Assembly: GCA_004294005.1 (NCBI GenBank)
Contig: RDZP01000005.1
Coordinates: 1-54,797, forward strand
DNA length: 54,797 nt
From: Cytophagia bacterium
GTDB taxonomy: Bacteria; Bacteroidota; Bacteroidia; Cytophagales; Microscillaceae
Reading direction: 5' to 3'
The position numbers and the translations under genes were made by a program. This document shows positions 27,517-36,403 of the stretch, piece after piece (the first letter of the stretch is position 1; every line of letters starts with the position of its first letter). The notes under the pieces were generated by a model that searched no databases, was not told where the DNA came from, and saw nothing but the letters and a program-made list of their open reading frames with translations.

Positions 27517-27882
27517 ATGGGTTATATATATATTGCATTGACTATATTTTTCACGGTTTATGGTCAGTTAGTTATCAAATGGCGAATGAGTTTGAAAGGA
27601 CAGATGCCTGAAACTGAGTTTTTTTTAGATAAAACTTGGTTTATGATTAATGCTTTTATGGACTTTTGGATAATATCAGGTTTGGCTGCGGCGTTTTTGG
27701 CGAGTTTTTGCTGGGGTGCAGTGCTTACTAAGTTTGAATTGTCTTTTGCGTATCCTTTTATGAGTTTGTCTTTTGTATTAGTGTTTATATTGAGTTTATT
27801 TATATTTGATGAGGTATTCACTTGGTCAAAACTTATAGGTTTAAGTTTAATTATTTTAGGGGTGTTTATTATTTCGAGATAA
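27517..27882 (+). CDS. Small EamA/DMT-type membrane transporter (flippase-like)
   Basis: This 121-aa protein has four transmembrane helices (about 4-16, 46-64, 71-95 and 99-119) of the drug/metabolite transporter superfamily, with GQLVIKWRM and EVFTWSKLIGLSLIILGVFI as family-like stretches. Small DMT proteins such as ArnE/ArnF flip undecaprenyl-phosphate-linked sugars. The neighbours (a GT-C-like protein and a polyprenyl-phosphate glycosyltransferase) fit such a role. The substrate is not shown. Confidence 0.8.
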   Translation: MGYIYIALTIFFTVYGQLVIKWRMSLKGQMPETEFFLDKTWFMINAFMDFWIISGLAAAFLASFCWGAVLTKFELSFAYPFMSLSFVLVFILSLFIFDEVFTWSKLIGLSLIILGVFIISR

Positions 27883-27935
27883 AGCGGAATTTTTATATTT
27901 TTTATGTTACCCATACTATTTTTCAGTAAAAAATT

Positions 27936-29834
27936 ATGCTAGATAATTATGTTTTATATTTTCTGAATTTTATTCTTACTATTTTTTTCTCTTTTTTGTT
28001 AGGATTCATGATTCAAAGAATATTTAATAAAAATTGTGAAAATAAGTACTTTTTTATTTTTTCAAATATACTGATAGGTATAATAACATTTAGTGTTGTT
28101 TTTGCTGTGATAAAAACAAATTTTAGAACAATATTATTGGGGAGTTCTATTTTAATAATTCCATTTTTATTATACAAAAAAAAAATTATTCATAAGTCAT
28201 CACTAAAAGATAATAAAAAAATTATTTTTATGGCTTGTGAACTACTAATAGTAATTATTCTAACGTACATTATTAAGGTAATCCCTTTTTTTACTTTCAA
28301 AGATTATATTATACTTCCCAATGCAGATTATATATTTTATGCTAAAATGTGTGAATATGTTACACAATTTGGTATTGAGAATTATTCATTAGAATACATT
28401 TATCCTCAAAACTATCTCACCCCCTATCACTACATAGAAATTTGGGCAGCAGCCTCTATAAGTTATTTTCTTTCAGGTTCATACCTATTTAACCTAAGTA
28501 TTGTTACATTTGGTATATTTAATGTCTTAATTTATTATGGTTTTATGTCTATTGTATCAACTTGGACAAAACCCACTGTTTTTGTAAAAATTTTTATCTT
28601 TTTTCTTTTGTTTTTTAGTTGTCTAGATTTTTCTTTTTTTCAATATATTCCCTTATTAAAAAACATAAGCTCACTTAGTACAACTATTTGGAGTATCCCA
28701 AAAATAGCAATAGTGTATGTTTTTATATTATTGGCTTTTTATCATTTTGTTCATAAAGATAAAAACAAGGGTGTGCTTAGTCTATTATTTTTATGTTTTT
28801 TTTATACTCCAGTAGCACCTGCGATAGTTTCAGGGATATTCTTATGGGTTTGTATAGATTTTTTTGTTTACAAAGAAAATAAAAAAATAATAATAGATAA
28901 TTTATTTTTTATCACTATTTCTACTCTTTTTATCGGAATTTTTTACTTTTTATTCATAGAAAAGAATGATAAAACCCTTTCTACTCATTCAATAACATTT
29001 CAGTACTTAAAAACAGGATTTAATATCATTGTTGGTACAAATATTCAACTATTTGTTATATATTTTCCTATTCTTGTTCTTATATTTTTTTATAGTAAAG
29101 TATTAAAAAAACATATTTTGAAAAACTCATTTCTCCTTGTTTTTTTATCTATCTACTTATGTGGTTTATTATCTTGGGCAGTTATGCAAACCAATTTAAA
29201 CGCAAGTCAATTGTTTTATAATATATCTACACCCATTTTTCATATACTTTCTGTTATAATTATTTCATATAGTATTTTTGTACCATTAACTAAAAAAATA
29301 AAAATACTTACCTTTGTATTTTCGACTGTGTTTATTTTTATGGGAATAAATCAATTATTTGTTGACAAACGAAATCAAAATTTTGGATATTCATTTATTC
29401 AAAACATAAAGAATGAATTTAAAAATATTAATAATAAGATTGGTGTTTGCTTTCATCAAGAAGATATCTACTCAAGTCCCTATACTACATCAAATACGAG
29501 CGCATTAGGTTGTTATTTATCTCTTTTTAAAAGAAATACACATACAGTTGATGTAACCGTTTTTAGTATCGATAAGCATAAAAAAAATTCTTTTTTTTAT
29601 GCTACCTACAAAAAAAATCTTGAAAATAGTACATTTTATAAGTATGTAAAATTACAAAAGGAAAAAAAAATATTTCAATCAATAGAACAAAGTCAAATTG
29701 ACTTTATAAAAAAATATAAGATAGAATATATAGTAATAAGCAAAGAGGCTAAAGTATCTACAAAAATTAAATCGTTAATAAAAGAAGAATTTAAAGATGA
29801 TAAATCAGGAGAAATATTTTTACTACTCAAATAA
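27936..29834 (+). CDS. Polytopic membrane protein, GT-C-like
   Basis: This 632-aa protein has about 12 hydrophobic segments between residues 5 and 480, then a soluble domain of about 150 residues. No sequence motif is strong enough for a firm family. The layout, with many helices and a C-terminal soluble part, fits GT-C or oligosaccharide-polymerase-like enzymes. The C-terminal part is rich in Lys, Ser and Phe. It lies between a small flippase-like gene and an aminotransferase gene and ends 2 bp before the latter, so it is probably in the same transcript. Confidence 0.7.
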   Translation: MLDNYVLYFLNFILTIFFSFLLGFMIQRIFNKNCENKYFFIFSNILIGIITFSVVFAVIKTNFRTILLGSSILIIPFLLYKKKIIHKSSLKDNKKIIFMACELLIVIILTYIIKVIPFFTFKDYIILPNADYIFYAKMCEYVTQFGIENYSLEYIYPQNYLTPYHYIEIWAAASISYFLSGSYLFNLSIVTFGIFNVLIYYGFMSIVSTWTKPTVFVKIFIFFLLFFSCLDFSFFQYIPLLKNISSLSTTIWSIPKIAIVYVFILLAFYHFVHKDKNKGVLSLLFLCFFYTPVAPAIVSGIFLWVCIDFFVYKENKKIIIDNLFFITISTLFIGIFYFLFIEKNDKTLSTHSITFQYLKTGFNIIVGTNIQLFVIYFPILVLIFFYSKVLKKHILKNSFLLVFLSIYLCGLLSWAVMQTNLNASQLFYNISTPIFHILSVIIISYSIFVPLTKKIKILTFVFSTVFIFMGINQLFVDKRNQNFGYSFIQNIKNEFKNINNKIGVCFHQEDIYSSPYTTSNTSALGCYLSLFKRNTHTVDVTVFSIDKHKKNSFFYATYKKNLENSTFYKYVKLQKEKKIFQSIEQSQIDFIKKYKIEYIVISKEAKVSTKIKSLIKEEFKDDKSGEIFLLLK

Positions 29835-29836
29835 TT

Positions 29837-30976
29837 ATGCAAATCCCATTCAATAAACCTTATTTATCAGGCAAAGAAACTGACTATATCCAACAAGCCG
29901 TTTTATCAGGAAAAATATCAGGCGATGGAATTTTTACAAAAAAATGCCACCAATTTTTTGAACAAAAATACAACTTCAAAAAATGTTTGCTTACTACTTC
30001 TTGTACTGATGCCTTAGAAATGTGTGCCATTCTTTTGGATATAAAAGAAGGCGATGAAATCATTGCACCAAGTTACACATTTGTTAGTACGGTCAATGCG
30101 TTTGTGTTACGCGGTGCAAAAATTATCTTTGCAGATAGCGAAGAAAACATACCTAATATTGATGCAAATACATTAGAAGCACTCATCACTCCTAAAACAA
30201 AGGTAATTATTGTTGTGCATTACGCAGGAATAGCCTGTGATATGGATAAAATAATACAAATTGCCAACCAATATAATTTGTATGTAGTCGAAGATGCTGC
30301 ACAAGCCATTGATAGTTTCCATACAGGAAAAAACGGTAAAAAATCACTTGGAAGCATAGGACATTTATCTGCTTTTTCGTTTCACGAAACTAAAAATATT
30401 ATCGCAGGCGAAGGCGGAATGTTGGTCATCAATGATGAAAAATTTATACAAAGAGCCGAAATTATCAGAGAGAAAGGAACGAATAGAAGTGCATTTTTTA
30501 GAGGTGAAGTTGATAAATATGGTTGGGTAGATGTAGGAAGTTCTTTTTTACCTTCTGATATTATCGCCGCATTTTTATATGCGCAACTCGAAAACTTGGA
30601 CAATATTCAAGCACGTAGAAAAGAAATTTGGCAAAATTATTATTTAGGTTTGAAAATATTAGAAGAAAAAAATAAAATTTCTTTACCAAAAATCCCTGAA
30701 TATGCCACTAATAATGCTCACATGTTTTATATTGTATGTAATTCTTTGGAAGAACGTACTTCGCTTGTGCAGTTTTTGAAAGAAAAAAATATGATGGTAG
30801 TTTTTCATTATCTTTCCTTGCACAGTTCGCCATTTTATAAAGATAAACATGATGGGCGTTCTCTGAAAAATAGTGATAACTATACAGATAAATTATTGCG
30901 TCTGCCTTTTTATTATGAACTAACAAAAGAACAACAAACGCTTATTATTAACAATATTATCGAATTTTATCAATAA
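29837..30976 (+). CDS. rffA: dTDP-4-amino-4,6-dideoxygalactose transaminase (RffA/WecE-like)
   Basis: This 379-aa PLP enzyme of the DegT/DnrJ/EryC1/StrS family converts dTDP-4-keto-6-deoxyglucose to dTDP-4-amino-4,6-dideoxygalactose, using glutamate. It opens with IPFNKPYLSGKETDYI, as in RffA. It has D153 in VVEDAAQAI, the PLP lysine K186 in FSFHETKNI, and the RffA-specific EKGTNRSAFFRGEVDKYGWVD. It supplies an amino sugar for the surface glycan. No rfbA or rfbB genes, which make its substrate, lie in the window, so they must be elsewhere. Confidence 0.93.
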   Translation: MQIPFNKPYLSGKETDYIQQAVLSGKISGDGIFTKKCHQFFEQKYNFKKCLLTTSCTDALEMCAILLDIKEGDEIIAPSYTFVSTVNAFVLRGAKIIFADSEENIPNIDANTLEALITPKTKVIIVVHYAGIACDMDKIIQIANQYNLYVVEDAAQAIDSFHTGKNGKKSLGSIGHLSAFSFHETKNIIAGEGGMLVINDEKFIQRAEIIREKGTNRSAFFRGEVDKYGWVDVGSSFLPSDIIAAFLYAQLENLDNIQARRKEIWQNYYLGLKILEEKNKISLPKIPEYATNNAHMFYIVCNSLEERTSLVQFLKEKNMMVVFHYLSLHSSPFYKDKHDGRSLKNSDNYTDKLLRLPFYYELTKEQQTLIINNIIEFYQ

Positions 30977-31024
30977 AAATACTTTCTTTTGCTGATAAAA
31001 AAAATAATACAAAATATTTTTCAA

Positions 31025-31951
31025 ATGGCTGATATAAAAATATCTATCGTTTCTCCTGTTTATCGTGCTGAAAAAATAGTGGATAAATTAGTAGAAAAAA
31101 TCATCGAAAATGTAACCAAAATTACAGAAAATTTTGAAATTATCTTAGTAGAAGATGGCTCACCTGATAATTCTTGGCAAAAAATAGAGCAAAATTGTCA
31201 GAAAAATAAAAAAGTAAAAGGTATTCAATTAAGTCGTAATTTTGGACAACATTACGCTATCACCACAGGACTCGACCATGCAAAAGGTGAGTGGATTGTG
31301 GTAATGGATTGTGATTTGCAAGATAGACCAGAAGAAATACCACATTTGTACCAAAAAGCACAAGAAGGATTTGATGTTGTGTTAGCACAGAGAAAAAATA
31401 GACAAGATAACTTTTTCAAAAAGATATTTTCTTTTCTTTTTTATAAAATATTATCTTATCTCACAGGTACAAAACAGGATCCATCAGTTGCTAATTTTGG
31501 TATTTATCATCAAAAAGTAATCGAAGCAGTTTGTCAAATGAGAGAAAGTATCCGCATTTTTCCCGTAATGGTGCAGTGGGTTGGTTTTCGACAAACAAAA
31601 TTGGAAGTAAAACACGCAGCACGAGAGGAAGGTAAAAGTAGTTATAATTTCAAAAAATTGCTTAATTTAGCCTTGGATATTATTTTGGCTTATTCTGATA
31701 AACCTTTACGAATAATCGTTAAATTAGGTTTAATGATTTCATTTTTATCCTTTATTTTTGCCTTTGTATTCATTATACAGTACTTTTTGAGTATGATAAC
31801 TGTAGCAGGTTATACAAGTTTGATGATTTCCATTTGGTTTTTCTCGGGTTTGATAATGATGACATTGGGCATAGTCGGACTTTATGTTGGTAAAATTTTT
31901 CAGGGCGTAAAAAATAGACCTATTTATTTAATAGATAAAATTATAAACTAA
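31025..31951 (+). CDS. Polyprenyl-phosphate glycosyltransferase, GtrB/DPM1-like
   Basis: This 308-aa GT2 enzyme opens with DIKISIVSPVYRAEKIVDKL and has the DxD motif in VVMDCDLQDRPEE, then the family stretch VANFGIYHQKVI. Two transmembrane helices close the protein (about 228-255 and 262-290), as in GtrB and ArnC. It transfers a sugar to undecaprenyl phosphate at the inner membrane. The TTG-initiated frame is 12 codons longer, but the methionine at 31025 begins the conserved domain. It fits with the small flippase and the GT-C-like gene. Confidence 0.88.
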   Translation: MADIKISIVSPVYRAEKIVDKLVEKIIENVTKITENFEIILVEDGSPDNSWQKIEQNCQKNKKVKGIQLSRNFGQHYAITTGLDHAKGEWIVVMDCDLQDRPEEIPHLYQKAQEGFDVVLAQRKNRQDNFFKKIFSFLFYKILSYLTGTKQDPSVANFGIYHQKVIEAVCQMRESIRIFPVMVQWVGFRQTKLEVKHAAREEGKSSYNFKKLLNLALDIILAYSDKPLRIIVKLGLMISFLSFIFAFVFIIQYFLSMITVAGYTSLMISIWFFSGLIMMTLGIVGLYVGKIFQGVKNRPIYLIDKIIN

Positions 31952-31963
31952 ATAATTAAAAGT

Positions 31964-32752
31964 ATGAATTATAACAATGTAAGAGCAGACAATTTAGTGA
32001 TAGGCAAAAATACATTCATAGAGCCTAATGCTACTATAAGAGGTGTAAATGGTAATGCAAAAAATATTGTCATAGGAGATAATTGTTACATTGGTAATGA
32101 TGTTCAAATTATATGCGATGATTTTAAGTTAGGAGATTATTCTAAAATACAACATCATACAAATATACATGGATATTTACCTTGTAAAATTGGACATAAT
32201 GCTTGGATTGGTCAATATACAATTATAGATTCTATAGGAGGTACTACCATTGGCAATAATTGCGGGATAGGTGCGCATTCTCAACTTTGGAGTCATATAA
32301 AATATGGAGACACACTGGAAGGATGCAGATTTCTTTCAGAAAAACCTATGAAAATAGGAAGTGATGTGTGGTTTGTTGGGCATTGTATTATATCTCCTAT
32401 TGATGCAGAAGATAAGTCAATGGCTATGGTTGGTTCAGTCGTAACAAAAGATATGAAATATAATGAAATTTATGCAGGTAGTCCAGCTAAATCGATTTCT
32501 GATAAAATAGGTTTTCAATTTAATGAGGTTAGTATATTAGATAAATTTGAAAAAATGAAATACTATCTTAATGAATTTGGTAATGCAGCGTCTATTAGAA
32601 TTGTTATGAGTATTGATGATATTAATTTTGAAGATGAAATTTCTTATTTTGATGTTTCATCAAGAAAATATAAAAAATGTCTTACTCAAAACGAGGTTAG
32701 TTTTATGAAATTTTTACTGCCTGCAAAAGCTAAATTTATTCCGTTTGAATAA
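31964..32752 (+). CDS. Hexapeptide-repeat acyltransferase
   Basis: This 262-aa protein has a left-handed parallel beta-helix built from isoleucine-patch hexapeptides between residues 15 and 170, for example IVIGDNCYIGNDVQII and TTIGNNCGIGAHSQL. It then has the GSVVTKDM / AGSPAKSI ending that is usual in acetyltransferases. The C-terminal 80 residues form an extra domain of unknown function. It probably acetylates a sugar of the surface glycan. It lies 12 bp after the polyprenyl-phosphate glycosyltransferase and is the last gene of the cluster. Confidence 0.83.
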   Translation: MNYNNVRADNLVIGKNTFIEPNATIRGVNGNAKNIVIGDNCYIGNDVQIICDDFKLGDYSKIQHHTNIHGYLPCKIGHNAWIGQYTIIDSIGGTTIGNNCGIGAHSQLWSHIKYGDTLEGCRFLSEKPMKIGSDVWFVGHCIISPIDAEDKSMAMVGSVVTKDMKYNEIYAGSPAKSISDKIGFQFNEVSILDKFEKMKYYLNEFGNAASIRIVMSIDDINFEDEISYFDVSSRKYKKCLTQNEVSFMKFLLPAKAKFIPFE

Positions 32753-33110
32753 TGCTTTTAAAACAGAAAAAATTTATCACTTTTGGATTTGAATAAAAAA
32801 ATCATGAAAATCCTGTAATTCTGTCAAAATATTTCCTCTGTATAAACCTTGACATCACACAAAAAATACAAAAATAACCAAACACAAAAAGAGAATACGC
32901 TCACAAACGTTATAAAAACAATTATAAAAAAACAATCAATTAAAAAAATAAATAATAAAATATTGATAATCAATTACTTAAATTATTTTTATTTGTTATT
33001 TTTTATTTGTATCAGAATAGTTTTTAAAAAAATATTCAAATATTTTCATTTTATTTCAAAAATGGTTTAACTTTGCCGTTTATTTTATATCACTTTTTAA
33101 AATTCTAATT
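32753..33110. other. Intergenic region before queA
   Basis: No convincing gene is present; a 73-codon frame here is low complexity and Lys/Asn-rich. The region holds a short repeat-like motif (32802-32826) and a -7 element for queA. Confidence 0.5.
33068..33075 (+). promoter_or_regulatory. -7 element for queA
   Basis: TAACTTTG matches the Bacteroidota -7 consensus and lies 35 nt before the queA start. The -33 is weak (TTTT-type). Confidence 0.5.
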
Positions 33111-34157
33111 ATGAAGCTTTCTGAGTTTCGTTTTATTCTACCTGATAGTTTAATCGCTTTGCACCCTACACCTAATCGCGATGAAGCAAGATTGATGGTT
33201 GTTCATAAAGATACAGGTAAAATTGAGCATAAAGTATTTAAAGATATTATTGACTATTTTGACGAAAAAGATATAGTTGTCATCAATGATACAAAAGTTT
33301 TTCCTGCACGTCTCTATGGAAGCAAAGAAAAAACAGGGGCTAAAATTGAAGTATTTTTATTAAGAGAACTTAGCCAAACAGAACATCTCTGGGACGTATT
33401 GGTAGACCCTGCCCGAAAAATAAGAGTAGGTAATAAACTTTTTTTTGGAGACAGTGATTTAGTGGCAGAGGTAGTCGATAACACCACATCAAGAGGCAGA
33501 ACAATCCGTTTTTTGTATGATAAACCCGATTTTTATGATATAGTGTATGGAATTGGTGAAACACCATTACCTAAAAATATATATTCTCAAAGAAAAATTA
33601 CTATAGAAGACGAGCAGAGATTTCAAACAATTTATGCTAAAAATATAGGAGCAGTAGCAGCCCCTACCGCAGGACTGCATTTTACAAGACAATTATTACA
33701 ACGTCTCGAACTCAAAGGTGTAGATATTGCACCCATTACACTACATATTGGTTTAGGAACTTTTAGAAGTGTCGATGTAGAAGATTTGACAAAACACAAA
33801 GCAGATTCTGAAAACTTTGAAATTTTAGAAAGCAGTGCCAAAATGATTAATGATGCCTTAGACCAAAAAAGGCGTATCTGTGCCATTGGTACAACTACTG
33901 TAAAAGCCTTAGAATCGTCTGTGTCAGCTGTAGGCAGATTAAAACCTGTTAATGGTTGGACAGATAAGTTTATTTTTGCTCCTTATGATTTTAAAGTACC
34001 TAATGCTTTGGTTACAAGTTTTCATTTGCCACAATCTACACTTTTTATGACTACTTGTACTTTTGGTGGTTATGAACTCATTATGGAGGCTTATGAAACA
34101 GCCGTAAGAGAAAAATATAGATTTTTTAGCTATGGAGATGCAATGTTGATTATATAA
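33111..34157 (+). CDS. queA: S-adenosylmethionine:tRNA ribosyltransferase-isomerase
   Basis: QueA moves the ribosyl group of S-adenosylmethionine to 7-aminomethyl-7-deazaguanine in tRNA, giving epoxyqueuosine. The 348-aa protein shows family stretches [47 protein letters not shown] and the C-terminal [15 protein letters not shown]. Length is normal. It is followed 53 bp later by fabI on the same strand, so the two may be co-transcribed. Confidence 0.96.
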   Translation: MKLSEFRFILPDSLIALHPTPNRDEARLMVVHKDTGKIEHKVFKDIIDYFDEKDIVVINDTKVFPARLYGSKEKTGAKIEVFLLRELSQTEHLWDVLVDPARKIRVGNKLFFGDSDLVAEVVDNTTSRGRTIRFLYDKPDFYDIVYGIGETPLPKNIYSQRKITIEDEQRFQTIYAKNIGAVAAPTAGLHFTRQLLQRLELKGVDIAPITLHIGLGTFRSVDVEDLTKHKADSENFEILESSAKMINDALDQKRRICAIGTTTVKALESSVSAVGRLKPVNGWTDKFIFAPYDFKVPNALVTSFHLPQSTLFMTTCTFGGYELIMEAYETAVREKYRFFSYGDAMLII

Positions 34158-34210
34158 TAAATTTTGGTTTCATAAACAATTTTTTCGAGTATTTAAAAAT
34201 CCATTAAAAA

Positions 34211-35029
34211 ATGAATTATCAATTATTAAAAGGAAAAAAAGGAATTATTACAGGTGCATTAGATGAAAATTCTATCGCTTGGAAAGTAGCTTTGCGTGCT
34301 TATGAAGAAGGTGCAACTTTTGTACTCACAAATGCACCCGTAGCGATGCGTATGGGGAAAATCAATGAATTAGCAACCGCTTGTAATACCATTGTAATTC
34401 CTGCTGATGCCACCAAAGTAGAAGATTTAGAAAATCTATATACACAAGCCATTGCTCACTTAGGTGGAAAAATGGATTTTGTATTGCATTCTATCGGTAT
34501 GAGTCCAAATGTTCGCAAAGAAAGACCTTATGGTGATTTGAAATATGATTATTTTTTACAAAGTATTGATATTTCTGCCTTGTCTTTTCATAAATTGTTA
34601 CAAACAGCAGAAAAATTAGATGCTATCAATGAGTGGGGCTCAGTGGTTGCTCTTTCTTATATTGCGGCACAACGTACTTTTGGCAATTATTCCGATATGG
34701 CACAAGCAAAAGCAGTCTTAGAATCAATCGCAAGAAGTTATGGAGAACGTTATGGAAAACTAAAAAAAGTAAGAGTGAATACAATTTCACAATCACCTAC
34801 CAAAACTACCGCAGGTTCAGGCATTGATGGTTTTGATGCTTTTTATGCCTTTGCAGAGATGCTCTCTCCCTTAGGCAATGCAAGTGCAGAAGATTGTGCT
34901 AATTATGTTATTTCTTTGTTTTCTGATTTGACAAGAATGGTTACAATGCAAAATCTTTTCCATGATGGTGGTTTTTCTACCAATGGAATTTCTGATGCCT
35001 TGATTGATAAAATTAGAGGAGAAAAATAA
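34211..35029 (+). CDS. fabI: Enoyl-[acyl-carrier-protein] reductase (NADH)
   Basis: FabI catalyses the last reduction in fatty-acid elongation. The 272-aa short-chain dehydrogenase has the modified nucleotide-binding stretch GIITGALDENSIAW, then ADATKVEDL and VLHSIGM. The active site Y150, Y160 and K167 is in SYIAAQRTFGNYSDMAQAKA. The Tyr-x6-Lys spacing is that of FabI. It is the target of triclosan-type inhibitors in other bacteria. It ends with a strong terminator. Confidence 0.95.
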   Translation: MNYQLLKGKKGIITGALDENSIAWKVALRAYEEGATFVLTNAPVAMRMGKINELATACNTIVIPADATKVEDLENLYTQAIAHLGGKMDFVLHSIGMSPNVRKERPYGDLKYDYFLQSIDISALSFHKLLQTAEKLDAINEWGSVVALSYIAAQRTFGNYSDMAQAKAVLESIARSYGERYGKLKKVRVNTISQSPTKTTAGSGIDGFDAFYAFAEMLSPLGNASAEDCANYVISLFSDLTRMVTMQNLFHDGGFSTNGISDALIDKIRGEK

Positions 35030-35030
35030 T

Positions 35031-35067
35031 AAAAAATGCCTTTAAATTAATTTAAAGGCATTTTTTT
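35031..35067 (+). terminator. Terminator after fabI
   Basis: A perfect 18-bp inverted repeat (AAAAAATGCCTTTAAATT with its complement) without a loop spacer ends in T7. Confidence 0.9.
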
Positions 35068-35115
35068 GTATGTTTAACGTGAGTTCGGGATAATAATTGT
35101 TCAAAAAAGTGTGTA

Positions 35116-35178
35116 ATTTTTCATAAAATGCGGTCAGACCTCCGTAAACTTCGGTACAGACCACGTTTTATGAAAAAT
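35116..35178. repeat. Palindromic element A with conserved 29-bp core
   Basis: Arms at 35116-35135 and 35159-35178 are complementary with two mismatches. The centre (35133-35161) has the core GTCAGACCTCC...GGTACAGAC. Its reverse complement matches the core of element B at all but 3 of 29 positions. Confidence 0.7.
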
Positions 35179-35194
35179 GTTTAAAATAATTTTT

Positions 35195-35253
35195 TAATTT
35201 GAAATAATAGTCTGTACCGTAGTTTACGAAGGGCTGACTATTATTTCAAATTA
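35195..35253. repeat. Palindromic element B, inverted copy of the core
   Basis: A perfect 18-bp stem (TAATTTGAAATAATAGTC at 35195-35212, complement at 35236-35253) encloses the core at about 35210-35238. That core is the reverse complement of element A's core, with 3 mismatches. Its stem sequence is unrelated to that of element A. Confidence 0.7.
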
Positions 35254-35334
35254 CCACCAAAAATATCTTAATCCGCACAGATTTTATTTATAAGTAATTG
35301 AATTATGTTTAAGTCTGAAAAATAATAAATTTGG

Positions 35335-35443
35335 GTGATTACGGGCTATCGTGCAAAGCACAGAGCCAAAAAGAGAGAAAAAACTCGCAAAAGCCTCGTT
35401 TTTCTCTCTTTTGTCTCTGCAAGTCTGCTTCTATCCCTATCAC
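35335..35443. repeat. 109-bp imperfect palindrome before xerD
   Basis: Ends GTGAT and ATCAC (35335-35339, 35439-35443) frame a nested palindrome. CAGAG-AAAA-GAGAGAAAAA on the left pairs with TTTTTCTCTC-TTTT-CTCTG on the right. It ends 13 bp before the xerD start, so the hairpin would sit in the 5' leader. Confidence 0.65.
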
Positions 35444-35456
35444 AAAATACAAAAAT

Positions 35457-36356
35457 ATGTCTTGGTCTATTTATATCCAACAATTCAAAGAATACCTTAT
35501 ATTAGAAAGAAATTTTACTAAAAATTCCTTAGATGCTTATTGGCGTGATGTCAATAAATTAAAAGAATTTTTGGAAATAACTCAAATTGATGTATCACCA
35601 TTGCAAATAGAAATTACACATCTTACAAAATTTTTGCAATATTTATCGCTTTTGGGTTTGGCAGAAATGTCAAAAGGAAGAATTTTATCAGGTATAAAAG
35701 CATTTTTTAAATTCTTATTGATAGAAGATATTATTAAAAATGACCCCAGTGAACTCATCGAAACACCAAAAACTACCCGAAAATTACCTGACGTTTTGAG
35801 TGTTGAAGAAGTAGATAAAATTTTAAAAACATTTGATTTGTCAAGACAAGATGACGCAAGAAATAGAGTCATTACCGAAATTTTGTACAGTTCAGGGTTA
35901 AGGGTTTCAGAACTTGTAGGCTTGACTTTGAGCAGAATTTATGCCGAAGAAGGTTTTTTGAAAGTAACAGGAAAAGGAAATAAAGAAAGATTTGTACCCA
36001 TTGGTGAACAGGCTTTGCATTATCTTATCATTTATCTCAAAGAAATAAGACCTAATATTCCTATCAAACCCAAATGCCAAGACATTGTTTTTTTGAATAG
36101 GAGAGGAGGAAGTTTATCACGAATCAGCGTATTTACAGCCATTCAAAAAGCCGCAAAATTAGCAGAAATCAAAAAACCAATTAGTCCACATACATTTAGG
36201 CATACTTTTGCAACGCATTTGATAGAAGGTGGTGCTGATTTGAGAGCAGTACAAGATATGTTAGGACACGAATCTATCACAACTACCGAACTTTATACAC
36301 ATTTGGATAGAGATTATTTAAAACAAACAATTATCAATTTCCACCCAAGAAGTTAG
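35457..36356 (+). CDS. xerD: Tyrosine site-specific recombinase XerD/XerC
   Basis: This 299-aa recombinase has an N-terminal core-binding domain (about 1-100) and a catalytic domain with R149, K173, H245, R248, H271 and nucleophile Y280. It resolves chromosome dimers at dif sites with a partner Xer. The frame extends 42 codons upstream through a palindromic repeat. That part is not conserved-looking, so the methionine at 35457 (MSWSIYIQQF) was chosen. Xer proteins can also be used by integrating mobile elements, but this one has the normal housekeeping length. Confidence 0.93.
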   Translation: MSWSIYIQQFKEYLILERNFTKNSLDAYWRDVNKLKEFLEITQIDVSPLQIEITHLTKFLQYLSLLGLAEMSKGRILSGIKAFFKFLLIEDIIKNDPSELIETPKTTRKLPDVLSVEEVDKILKTFDLSRQDDARNRVITEILYSSGLRVSELVGLTLSRIYAEEGFLKVTGKGNKERFVPIGEQALHYLIIYLKEIRPNIPIKPKCQDIVFLNRRGGSLSRISVFTAIQKAAKLAEIKKPISPHTFRHTFATHLIEGGADLRAVQDMLGHESITTTELYTHLDRDYLKQTIINFHPRS

Positions 36357-36403
36357 TAATTAAACACTTTTAATTTATTACTTTTTAACATAATAAATTT
36401 CGA

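Larger units (their letters stand above)
35030..35456. other. Palindrome-rich intergenic region, fabI to xerD
   Basis: In about 430 bp there are four separate palindromes: the fabI terminator, two REP-like hairpins, and a 109-bp long palindrome reaching to 14 bp before the xerD start. No gene was found; an in-frame extension of xerD through the last palindrome is an artefact. Confidence 0.75.

Noticed and set aside
32849-33070. 73-codon plus-strand frame before queA
   Set aside because: Lys/Asn/Ile-rich low-complexity sequence with no motif in AT-rich spacer DNA; it also overlaps the queA -7 region.
35331-35456. N-terminal extension of XerD
   Set aside because: The 42 extra codons translate a palindromic repeat and lie before the conserved recombinase start.
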